From Martelella alba (GTDB lineage Bacteria > Pseudomonadota > Alphaproteobacteria > Rhizobiales > Rhizobiaceae), in the NCBI RefSeq assembly GCF_006516955.1, contig NZ_VHLG01000002.1, forward strand, positions 496,001 through 560,000: DNA of 64,000 nt. The letters are read 5' to 3'. The notes beneath the pieces were generated by a model. That model worked only from the letters and a program-made list of their open reading frames with translations. It was not told the origin of the DNA and made no database searches. Positions 35,956 to 43,967 of this stretch are shown here, one piece after another. A program made the position numbers and the translations under genes. How positions within the stretch are numbered: position 1 is the first letter of the stretch; each line of letters opens with the position of its first letter.

Positions 35956-36047
35956 TCTGGTGCATCGACCCGAAAATCAGGTCCGATTTTCGCAAGGCGT
36001 GATGTGCAGATTCAATATGTCAGAACGGCTGCCGCCCTTTTCATCGC
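35956..36047 (-). repeat. Palindromic intergenic repeat, copy C
   Basis: Hairpin CGAAAATC (35971-35978) with GATTTTCG (35985-35992), then the conserved GCAGATTCAATA with its GANTC site, ending at CGCTCAGGCG, as copy A does. It lies between the thiamine pyrophosphokinase start and the MarR stop. Confidence 0.7.
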
Positions 36048-36587
36048 TCAGGCGCTGTCATCACTCTTGGCGCCGGTCTGCTGCGCTGAATATTCGCCGG
36101 TTCGCTGTTCCAGCCCGGCGATGAAGCGCTCGTAAAGCCTGGCGAAGACCTCGACATCTTCCTTTGGCCAGCTGTCCGTGATGGAGTGCAGAAGCTCCCG
36201 CTTTACCTTGCGGATCTCCTGAACCAGTTCACCTCCACGCTCCGTCATGACCAGCACCGTGCGCCGGGCATCGCTCTGGCACACGCGACGCTCCAGCACG
36301 CCCTCGCTCACCATCTCGGCAACAATCCGGCTGGCGCGCGACGGGTCGATACGCATGCTTTCGGCAACAATGCCAATGGTCGCATCGCCCTTGGTGCTGG
36401 CGCGGCGCACCGCGTCAAGCACATCAAGGTGTGAAACTTCGAGCGCAGGCGCCACTTTTGCAATCGCCAGCCTGCCGATGATACGCCGCCGCGTCATCAG
36501 ACGATTGCGGGTCATTGCGGCTGAAATCCGTTCGATCGCGTCCGGTGAGGCCTGTTGCGAGGCGTGCTTGTCCTGTTCATGATTCAT
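36048..36587 (-). CDS. MarR-family transcriptional regulator
   Basis: A 179-residue MarR protein. The winged helix is in residues about 65-125: VSHLDVLDAVRRA, VAESMRIDPSRASRIVAEMV, VCQSDARRTVLVMTERG. It is divergent from a DHA2 drug pump with 233 bp between starts and very likely represses it. The N-terminal 40 residues are a variable extension. Confidence 0.9.
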   Translation of the reverse strand: MNHEQDKHASQQASPDAIERISAAMTRNRLMTRRRIIGRLAIAKVAPALEVSHLDVLDAVRRASTKGDATIGIVAESMRIDPSRASRIVAEMVSEGVLERRVCQSDARRTVLVMTERGGELVQEIRKVKRELLHSITDSWPKEDVEVFARLYERFIAGLEQRTGEYSAQQTGAKSDDSA

Positions 36588-36648
36588 GCATCAATGCTTT
36601 AGCAGGAAATCGCGCACGTGGAAATATGACCTTGGCACGCGCATGACA

Positions 36649-36677
36649 TTGACAAATACATGACTTTCGCACATATT
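36649..36677 (+). promoter_or_regulatory. Candidate promoter for the MarR-linked MFS pump
   Basis: TTGACA (36649-36654), 17 bp, CATATT (36672-36677): a perfect -35 and a 4/6 -10 on the strand of the pump gene, leaving a leader of about 135 nt. Confidence 0.5.
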
Positions 36678-36709
36678 CCGTCAACTTCAGTCCATGAAAC
36701 ATCATTTCA

Positions 36710-36737
36710 GGATGCGCAAACACATGTATTCGCATCC
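36710..36737. promoter_or_regulatory. Inverted repeat in the pump leader
   Basis: GGATGCG (36710-36716), 14 bp, CGCATCC (36731-36737), a perfect 7-bp dyad downstream of the predicted promoter. It is a candidate MarR operator or a leader hairpin. Confidence 0.4.
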
Positions 36738-36820
36738 ATACCGAGGCTCCGCCCAGGGCTCTTCCCCCCTTGCATGGCACAAAGCCGATCGAAACCCCTT
36801 AAACGCCGGATCCGCCCTTA

Positions 36821-38350
36821 ATGAACCAGCAAGGCAATTTCGTTTCCCTCGTCGAAAATCCGCGGCTGCGCATCATCGTCTTTCTGTTTCTGCTGATGGC
36901 GATGTTTCTGGCAACGCTGGACAACCAGATCGTCTCAACCGCGCTGCCGACGATTGTCGGCGATTTCGGTCATATGGAACGCTTTGGCTGGGTCGCCTCC
37001 GCCTACCTTCTGGCAACCTGTGCCGTCATGCCGGTCTATGGCAAGCTCGGTGATCTGATCGGCCGCAAATATGTACTGATGACAGCGGTGACGATCTTCC
37101 TGATCGGCTCGCTGACCTGTGGCCTCGCCGTTTCCATGAACACGCTGATTGCCGCCCGCGTGCTGCAGGGCTTCGGCGGCGGCGGGTTGATGGTGTCGAT
37201 CTTCGCGCTGAATGCCGATCTGTTTCCCGGCCGCGAGCGCGCGCGCTATCAAAGCTACACCTCGCTGGTGATCATGACCTCCGGTGCCTTCGGCCCGATG
37301 CTTGGCGGCACGATGACGGCAGCCTTTGGCTGGCGTTCGATCTTTCTGATCAATCTGCCGCTTGGCCTGATCGTGCTTGCCGGGCTTGCGCTTCTGGTGC
37401 CGAACCGCAAGCCCGACCGCAAGCCGAAAATCGATCTGGCCGGCGCCCTGCTGCTGGCGGCAAGTGTGACCGGTATCGTGCTGTGGAGCGATTCAAGCGA
37501 AATCTTCGGCTCGATGATTGCCCGGCAAAGCCTCATGGTCATCGCTCTGGCCATCCTGTTCGCCATTGCCTGGGTCCTGGTCGAACGGCGCGCGCCAGAG
37601 CCGATCATCCCGCTGTCACTGCTGAAAAACCCCACTGTCGCGCTGCTGATCATTCTTTCGGTGGCAAGCGGTGGCATCGCCCTTGGCATGGTCAATTATT
37701 TTGCCCTTTATCTGCAGACCGTTCACGGCCTTGCCCCGGCCAAAGCCGGTCTGTTCTTCATTCCGGTGACGCTCGGCATCGTCTTCGGCTCGCTCACCAC
37801 CGGCCGGCTGATCGCAAAGACCGGCTATTACAAGCGTTATGCCGTCGCCAGCATGTGCCTGTCGGGTACCGCCTTCATCCTGCTAATGCTGTTTGCGCCG
37901 GTGTCACCGCTCTGGCTGATTGCCATCCTGATGGCGCTTCAGGGCATGGGGATCGGCTTTGGCCAGCAGGTTCCGGTGCTCGGTGTGCAAAATGCCGCCC
38001 GCGGCGGTGATATTGGGGCGGCCACCGGCACCGTGACGCTGTCGCGTATGATTGGAGCAGCCACAGCCATCTCGGTCTATGGCGCCATTCTCGCGGAAGG
38101 CCTTGACCATGCCGGTACGATCCCTGGCGCTGGCAGTCTTGCAGAATTGACACCGACCGCGCTTTCGGCTCTGACGGGCCAGGCCCACACCGCCGCAATA
38201 GCCGGCTATTCCGACGCCTTTGCCAACCTGTTCATGTTCTCTGTCACACTGGCGCTGATCGGCCTTTGCGCATCGCTCTGCCTGAAGCGGATCCGGCTTG
38301 GGGAACACCAGCCGGCACCGGTGAGAAAGCCTGTTGTCGCAACCGCGTGA
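36821..38350 (+). CDS. DHA2-family MFS drug transporter
   Basis: A 509-residue membrane protein with about 14 transmembrane helices. Motif D1 is seen in FLATLDNQIVSTALPTI, motif A in GKLGDLIGRKYVLM and motif C in SGAFGPMLGGTMTAAFGWR. It exports drugs using the proton gradient. Unlike the EmrAB pair it has no adaptor gene. It is divergent from a MarR regulator and ends nine bases from the convergent opgC. Confidence 0.93.
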   Translation: MNQQGNFVSLVENPRLRIIVFLFLLMAMFLATLDNQIVSTALPTIVGDFGHMERFGWVASAYLLATCAVMPVYGKLGDLIGRKYVLMTAVTIFLIGSLTCGLAVSMNTLIAARVLQGFGGGGLMVSIFALNADLFPGRERARYQSYTSLVIMTSGAFGPMLGGTMTAAFGWRSIFLINLPLGLIVLAGLALLVPNRKPDRKPKIDLAGALLLAASVTGIVLWSDSSEIFGSMIARQSLMVIALAILFAIAWVLVERRAPEPIIPLSLLKNPTVALLIILSVASGGIALGMVNYFALYLQTVHGLAPAKAGLFFIPVTLGIVFGSLTTGRLIAKTGYYKRYAVASMCLSGTAFILLMLFAPVSPLWLIAILMALQGMGIGFGQQVPVLGVQNAARGGDIGAATGTVTLSRMIGAATAISVYGAILAEGLDHAGTIPGAGSLAELTPTALSALTGQAHTAAIAGYSDAFANLFMFSVTLALIGLCASLCLKRIRLGEHQPAPVRKPVVATA

Positions 38351-38359
38351 GCGCGCAGC

Positions 38360-39598
38360 TCACTGGCGGCGCAAATCCGGATCCGGCGACAAACCGGGCT
38401 GTTCGGTTACATCATCATTGCCAAGCGGGGCCGGTACGAAGGCAATGACCCGGCGGCGACGGCCTGCCTCCCGCAGGCGCTGACGCCGCTCCAGAGACCA
38501 GCGTGCCGCCCAATATTGGCCGGCAAAGCCCGCCAGAAGCAGCGCGCAATCTTGCAGCAGGCTCGTATCGACAACCGCGCGCAGGGTCTGCAACATCATC
38601 GCAATGACCGATCCCGTGGCAAAGGTTACAAGGCTTGCCCGCCCGAGAACCTCGACCGGCCGCATGACCGATGATCGCGCCAGCACCGAGAATGCCGGGA
38701 TCGAGGTCAGCACATAGGCCAGAGCCAGCACATTGGCGAGCCTGATCAGCGCCAGCATGTCCTTGCGCTGATCGGCGATGAAGCGCGGCGTTTCATCCGG
38801 CCAGGGAAACGCATCGCGCACGATGAACTGCCAGTAGGCGGCAAACAGGACGATGGCCAGCGACACCAGAAACAATGCCGGCGAGAAGGGGATCCAGCGT
38901 TCCCCGCGCTTGGCCGACATGCCACCGGCAAGCCCGATGGCAAAGAGGAACTGCCAGCAAAACGGATTGAAATACCAGCCGCCACCCTGCGGCCAGTTAA
39001 ACATGTGAAGCGGCACGATGCGGCCAAGCACGAAAATGCCGGCCGACACCGCAAGCATCAGCATGAGGCTGCGTGTTCCCAGCCACATCAGCGCCGGCAG
39101 AAACAAGAACAGCACCAGGTAAAGCGGCAGGATGTTGAAATAGGCGATCTGATAGGTCAGCAGAAACAATCCGGTCAGCGTCTCGAAGGGTGCGGTGATG
39201 ACCTTGGTGATGCCGAGCGAGCCGACATAACCGGTTAACGGAAAGAAGGATGCCGCAAGCAGGACCACGATGATGCCGGCAAGGCTTGATAGAATGTGGA
39301 CGCCGTAGATCGTTTTCATCCGCTGAAAGATATTGGCCGTCGTCTCGCCATAGCAGCCCTGATAGTAACCGCGCGAATAGGCAAGACCGGCGGAAACACC
39401 GGCAATCAGCACGAAGCCTTCCGCCGCGTCGGAAAAGCCGAACATGCGGATCGTGTAATTGGAAAAGAAATTCCCCGGCACATGATCAATGAAAATCATG
39501 ATCAGCGCCAGACCGCGCAAAACGTCGATGCGCGCGTCCCGCAGGCTTTTCTTCTGAGGGAAAAGCCCGTTCTGTACCTTGCCATCAATTGTGTTCAT
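38360..39598 (-). CDS. opgC: OpgC-type membrane protein (glucan succinylation)
   Basis: A 412-residue membrane protein with about ten transmembrane helices. The N-terminal RDARIDVLRGLALIMIFIDH and FSDAAEGFVLIAGVSAGLAY are the OpgC signature. OpgC adds succinyl groups to periplasmic glucans. I chose the ATG at 39598 (MNTIDGKVQN); the frame to 39637 would overlap opgH. It starts four bases after the opgH stop in the opgG-opgH-opgC unit. Confidence 0.92.
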   Translation of the reverse strand: MNTIDGKVQNGLFPQKKSLRDARIDVLRGLALIMIFIDHVPGNFFSNYTIRMFGFSDAAEGFVLIAGVSAGLAYSRGYYQGCYGETTANIFQRMKTIYGVHILSSLAGIIVVLLAASFFPLTGYVGSLGITKVITAPFETLTGLFLLTYQIAYFNILPLYLVLFLFLPALMWLGTRSLMLMLAVSAGIFVLGRIVPLHMFNWPQGGGWYFNPFCWQFLFAIGLAGGMSAKRGERWIPFSPALFLVSLAIVLFAAYWQFIVRDAFPWPDETPRFIADQRKDMLALIRLANVLALAYVLTSIPAFSVLARSSVMRPVEVLGRASLVTFATGSVIAMMLQTLRAVVDTSLLQDCALLLAGFAGQYWAARWSLERRQRLREAGRRRRVIAFVPAPLGNDDVTEQPGLSPDPDLRRQ

Positions 39599-39602
39599 TG
39601 CT

Positions 39603-41420
39603 CTATCCGTGCAGCGCCTGAACGCTGACAGGCTCATTTGCCTGCTTCAAATCATCCCGTGCAAGTTCGGGCATTTCGTCCGCCTCAGCCTCCCAGCGCG
39701 ACTGGATCGTGCGCTGGCTGAGAATGACGGAAGTCGGCTGACGCTCCTCTACCGTTTTGAACAGGCCAAGCCTGGCGGCGATCACCCCGGAACGCTTCGA
39801 TGAGGTAAAGGCAATCATGAAAGGAGCGAGGATCTGCGGTACGGCGATCGGCATCAGCCAGTAAAACAGATCCGGCGCCAGCATGTTCGAGCCGATCAGC
39901 AGCAACAGCCCGGTCGCCACGATCCACCAGCTGGCATGAAAGGCATCGGAGACAGAAAGCGTCTGCCCTTCGCGGTTGGAGGCTGGCCAGCCGCCATCCA
40001 TGCCGAGCAGAACCTGAACCACCGAGCGGCTCTGATACATCAGCGTGATCGGCGCCAGCAGCGACGACCATATGATCTCGACCAGCGTCGACCAGAACAC
40101 GGCAAAGAATCCACCCGAGGCACGCGCCTCACCGGTCAGCCCGCTTCTGAGCGCGATCAAAAGTTTCGGCCCGATCAGGAGACCGCCGACCCCTACCATC
40201 ATCGTGACCGCCAGCGCGGTTTCGGCACGCGGAAAAATCGCATGAAGATAGGGCGTCGGGAAATAATCCGGCTCCGGCGCGAACAGCGGCGCAACGATGC
40301 AGGCGATGATGAACAGCATCCATAGCGGCGAGGTCAGATAGGCCATGATGCCCTGCAGGAAGGTGAAACGGTTCCAGCCCTTCAGCCCCGGCGCACCGAT
40401 CAGCTTGATATGCTGCAGATTGCCCTGGCACCAGCGCCGGTCACGCTTGGCGAAATCGATCACATTCTGCGGCCCCTGCTCATAGGAACCGGCAAGATCG
40501 GGATCAACCCGGACAATCCAGTCGCGCCGGGCCAGAAGAGCGGCCTCGACATAATCATGGCTGAGAATATGGCCACCAAAGGGCGCCGCGCCGCGCAGTT
40601 CCGGCAGGCCGCAGCTCTCGGCAAAAGCTTCAGTCCGCACCAGCGCATTATGGCCCCAGAATGGGCCTTCGGTTCCCTGCAGCCCGGCAAGGCCACGGGT
40701 ATAGATCGGCGAGAACAGTCCGGCAGAGAACTGCAGCGCGCGCGCAAACCAGCTCTCTGCGCCAATCACCTTGGGCAGGCTCTGCAACAGGCCGAGCCGA
40801 GGTTCGGCTTCCATGCGGCGGAGCATTTCCACCACCGTCTGCCCTTCCATCAGGCTGTCGGCATCAAGGATCAGAAGATAGCTATAGCCAGCGCCATAAT
40901 GGCGAACGAACTCGCCGATATTACCGGCCTTCTTGCCGGAATTGTCGCTGCGGCGGCGATAATAGACGCCGATCGGCTCACCGACCTCCTGTTGCAGCGT
41001 CAGGAACCAGCCTTCCTCATCGGCGACAATTTCCGGGTTGCGGCTATCGGACAGGACGACGAAATCAAAAAGACCGCCATGTCCCGTTGCCCTCAGGCTT
41101 TCGGCCATTGCCGCCACGGCAGAGAAGGTTGCCCTAGCGTCCTCATGGTAGACCGGCACCAATATCGCCGTGCGCGCGCCCATGCCGCTTTCTGAAAGCT
41201 CAGCGCGCGCAATCTTGCGCTTCCATCCGGGAATGAGTCCGCCAATGCCAAGTGCCGCCCCCCAGGCGATCCAGGCTGAAGTTGCGGTGGACAGGAAAAT
41301 CCGCACGAAATCCACCCAGTCCATTCCATCGGCAAAGAACACATCAACAGCCAGTCGCGTCGCAATCAGCGCGGCGGCGATGGCAAAGCCGATAGATACT
41401 ATACGTCGCGTGGCGAGCAT
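39603..41420 (-). CDS. opgH: Glucan glucosyltransferase OpgH (short form lacking the usual N-terminus)
   Basis: A 605-residue inner-membrane glycosyltransferase that makes the backbone of osmoregulated periplasmic glucans. The GT2 motifs are LILDADSLM, HDYVEAALL and the RRWCQGNLQH acceptor motif, with several transmembrane helices on both sides. It starts at ATG 41420, right at the first transmembrane helix. The short cytoplasmic N-terminus with the LP..PL.MPEQ motif of other OpgH proteins is missing here. It is instead found in a separate 57-codon frame just upstream (41452-41625). An in-frame TGA at 41441-41443 prevents a longer start. Confidence 0.93.
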   Translation of the reverse strand: MLATRRIVSIGFAIAAALIATRLAVDVFFADGMDWVDFVRIFLSTATSAWIAWGAALGIGGLIPGWKRKIARAELSESGMGARTAILVPVYHEDARATFSAVAAMAESLRATGHGGLFDFVVLSDSRNPEIVADEEGWFLTLQQEVGEPIGVYYRRRSDNSGKKAGNIGEFVRHYGAGYSYLLILDADSLMEGQTVVEMLRRMEAEPRLGLLQSLPKVIGAESWFARALQFSAGLFSPIYTRGLAGLQGTEGPFWGHNALVRTEAFAESCGLPELRGAAPFGGHILSHDYVEAALLARRDWIVRVDPDLAGSYEQGPQNVIDFAKRDRRWCQGNLQHIKLIGAPGLKGWNRFTFLQGIMAYLTSPLWMLFIIACIVAPLFAPEPDYFPTPYLHAIFPRAETALAVTMMVGVGGLLIGPKLLIALRSGLTGEARASGGFFAVFWSTLVEIIWSSLLAPITLMYQSRSVVQVLLGMDGGWPASNREGQTLSVSDAFHASWWIVATGLLLLIGSNMLAPDLFYWLMPIAVPQILAPFMIAFTSSKRSGVIAARLGLFKTVEERQPTSVILSQRTIQSRWEAEADEMPELARDDLKQANEPVSVQALHG

Positions 41421-41451
41421 GCGCGTACTCCGGTCCGGCGATCAGCGACGG

Positions 41452-41625
41452 TCAGATTGACCGCCGCCGCGACGCACCAAACAAGGGGAACAAAAAAGAC
41501 AGGACGGAAACGCGCTGACGGCGAGAACGTTCCAAAACCTGCTCAGGCATCGGCAACGGCGCTGCAGACGGCAAAAAGCGGCTCATCCCGCCAAGCCCGG
41601 TTTCACTGTCAATTCGGTTTTTCAT
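41452..41625 (-). CDS. Small ORF carrying the OpgH N-terminal motif
   Basis: A 57-residue frame (MKNRIDSETGLGGM...) with LPSAAPLPMPEQVL at about residues 18-31, which matches the LPPEAPLAMPEQSL-type N-terminus I recall from OpgH of other proteobacteria. Its ATG overlaps the opgG end by 17 bp and has a good ribosome site (GGAGAG), as expected for the true opgH start. It ends with TGA 31 bases before the opgH ATG, in a different frame. No single indel would join the two, because the opgH frame has its own TGA at 41441-41443. It is either a decayed opgH 5' end or a separate leader protein. Confidence 0.6.
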   Translation of the reverse strand: MKNRIDSETGLGGMSRFLPSAAPLPMPEQVLERSRRQRVSVLSFLFPLFGASRRRSI

Positions 41626-43237
41626 CGCCAACTCTCCACTGGTAGAGCCAAATTTCACTCAGATCCTGCGCGCCGTCATTCAGCGAACCGACAAGCTCGA
41701 CCGGCTTGTCACCGTCAGGCTTCAAGTCGATCGCCAGCCGCCAGACACCCTGCCCGTTGACCTGCGACACCGTGCTGTGCACAATTTCGGCATTGGTGGC
41801 TGTGACATGCGCCTTGACTTCGGTCCCCGCCGGCAGGTCGGCAAGCGAGCCTCCGGCAAAATCGACGACAAACTTACGCGTGCCGTCGTCATTTTCATTG
41901 CCCGAGACACCGCCTTCGCCGCTGCGCAGCTCGACGACACGGGCAAGCCTTGTCTGATCTTCCTCGATTGAGCCCCAGGTCAGGCGATAGTCGTAGCTGG
42001 CCGAGCCACCGGCCTTTGCCGGCGCCTTTGGTTGCCAGAAACAGACAATATTATCGTTGATCTCAAGCGCGGTGGGAATTTCCACCAGCGACACGGTGCC
42101 GTCGCCCCAGTCACTCAGGGGTTCGACCAAGAGCGAGGGCCGGCGCTCGTAATGGGCTTCGGCATCCTGATAGTCATCGAAACTACGGTGACGCTGATAA
42201 AGCCCGAAAGCCCGCGGGCTCGTCTCGCCGAGATAGGAATTGGCCAGCTTCTTCGGATTTTCCAGGCTGCGCCAGACCTCTGTCCGGTCGGAACGGATGA
42301 TCTTCAGCCCTTCGCTGTCATGAACCCGTTCGCGATAATCATCAAAGGCATGATGATTGGCCGGCCCGAACAGATACATCGACGTCATCGGCGCAATTCC
42401 GAGCCGATTGATGTCGGCGCGGAAGAACAGCCGCGCGGACACCTCCATCCGCGTATTCATGCCGGGCGTGATGACAAAACGATAGGCTCCCGTGACACTC
42501 TTGGAATCGAGTGCCGCAAACACCGTGATCGATTCGTCATCCGGCTGCGGCCGCTGAATGTAGAAATCCGTGAACATCGGGAATTCTTCACCGGCATTCG
42601 TCGCGGTATTGACCGCAAGACCACGCGCCGAAAGACCGTAGAGAGAACCCTTGCCAAGTGCACGGAAATAGGAAGCCCCGAGAAAGGAAATCAGTTCATC
42701 GCTGACATCCTTGCGATTGAGCGGATAATTCAGGCGAAAACCGGCAACACCGGGAAGCTCGGCACCGGCAAAACGCGAAGCGTCCAGCGGCGGCTGATAG
42801 ATAAAGTCATCGGCTGTAAACTCAAATTGCCGCGCCTTGCCGCCGGCAATCTCATAAAGACCGACAGGGTTCTTGTAGAGCCAACCCAGCGGAAAGACAT
42901 TCATCTGAAAATCGGACCGATCCCGCCAGATTGCCTTGTTCGGATCGTAGCGGATGGCGCGGAACTCGTCATAGCTCAGATCGTCGAAGGGACCGGCACT
43001 CGTCTGCTTCGGTTCGACATAGGGTTCCCCTGCCTTTTCCTTCATCAACTGTGTCAGGCCGTCGAAGGAAAAGGGGGTAGCATTATCCGAAAGCGTCGGC
43101 ATGGCCGGCTTTGGCTGCGCGACCGGCTGAGACGCCTCAACAGCTGCCTGATCGCCGTCGGCCAGGACCGGGCCGGCCAGAGAAGACACGGCGAGGGCAC
43201 CCATTGCCGTCTGGGCGAGGAAAGTTCTTCTTTTCAT
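41609..43237 (-). CDS. opgG: Periplasmic glucan biosynthesis protein OpgG/OpgD family (first copy)
   Basis: A 542-residue periplasmic protein. The signal (KRRTFLAQTAMGALAVSSLA) has a twin-arginine motif, as in OpgD rather than the Sec-type signal of E. coli OpgG. Family blocks include YDEFRAIRYDPNKAIW, ISFLGASYFRALGKGSLYGL and YERRPSLLVEPL. It helps build and branch periplasmic glucans outside the membrane. It overlaps the small opgH-related ORF and precedes opgH and opgC. A paralogue lies divergently at 43968. Confidence 0.93.
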   Translation of the reverse strand: MKRRTFLAQTAMGALAVSSLAGPVLADGDQAAVEASQPVAQPKPAMPTLSDNATPFSFDGLTQLMKEKAGEPYVEPKQTSAGPFDDLSYDEFRAIRYDPNKAIWRDRSDFQMNVFPLGWLYKNPVGLYEIAGGKARQFEFTADDFIYQPPLDASRFAGAELPGVAGFRLNYPLNRKDVSDELISFLGASYFRALGKGSLYGLSARGLAVNTATNAGEEFPMFTDFYIQRPQPDDESITVFAALDSKSVTGAYRFVITPGMNTRMEVSARLFFRADINRLGIAPMTSMYLFGPANHHAFDDYRERVHDSEGLKIIRSDRTEVWRSLENPKKLANSYLGETSPRAFGLYQRHRSFDDYQDAEAHYERRPSLLVEPLSDWGDGTVSLVEIPTALEINDNIVCFWQPKAPAKAGGSASYDYRLTWGSIEEDQTRLARVVELRSGEGGVSGNENDDGTRKFVVDFAGGSLADLPAGTEVKAHVTATNAEIVHSTVSQVNGQGVWRLAIDLKPDGDKPVELVGSLNDGAQDLSEIWLYQWRVGDEKPN

Positions 43238-43967
43238 CTACAATCCGGAACAATCAATAAAGTGAAGGCCTTGCTGAACGCTCGCTGCGTGGCAAATGAT
43301 CGTTTTCACCGGTTGTCATGCCGTTGCCACCCGTATTTTTTCACGGACAGGCACGCTTCCAGCACCGATGGCAAACCATCTCATTCATTCGCTAAACGCT
43401 ACTGACTGAACAAGGTTCCTACGTTTTATTTGAAACCCTTTTTTTTTCAACTATTCCGTTCGAATAGCACCCAAAATCTTTCGCCGCAGACCGGCGCGTG
43501 AAACGACCGGCCGGCGCGCCCGATCATCCTCATTAACAAAATGGAAACTTTCGGCGAAACAATGGCAAAATTTCCGATACCAGCTGATTCGTTGACAAAA
43601 TCTGGTATTGGCTTTTCGGCATTGCAACACAAGGCTAACTGACTCGTAAATCACCAGAATTCGCGCCACCCCAGTCATTGGCCCGCCGGCAGCATATTCG
43701 CGTTCAGACAGGCCGGCACAAGATGTGAAGCTTCACCGCAATCGGCCTCATATGCACCAAAGCAAAGGTGCAATAATCAAAAATGAAGTTTCTGACAGAT
43801 TTTTTTCACGGCTGGAAATGCGCAGCGCACGCGCCACCAACGTCATCGCCGGAAATCACGGTCCTGATCGCGATTTCACCCCAGAATTGCTCTTGTTTCG
43901 GCCAATGAAAGGTATATAGGCAGCGCCGATATCGACACCGCGCACGCACAAAGGAAAGTCCTGGCAC
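43238..43967. other. 730-bp divergent region between the two opgG-type genes
   Basis: No gene is supported here; short frames have no family resemblance. It must hold both promoters. I see ATACCAG/CTGGTAT (43577-43608), the 12-bp palindrome GTGAAGCTTCAC (43725-43736), TGCACC/GGTGCA (43753-43772) and a TATATA at 43913-43918 close to the second opgG-type gene. The stretch is more AT-rich than its surroundings. Confidence 0.6.

Noticed and set aside
43447-43678. Short minus-strand frames between the opgG-type genes
   Set aside because: Overlapping frames with no family resemblance in an AT-richer gap; more likely promoter DNA.
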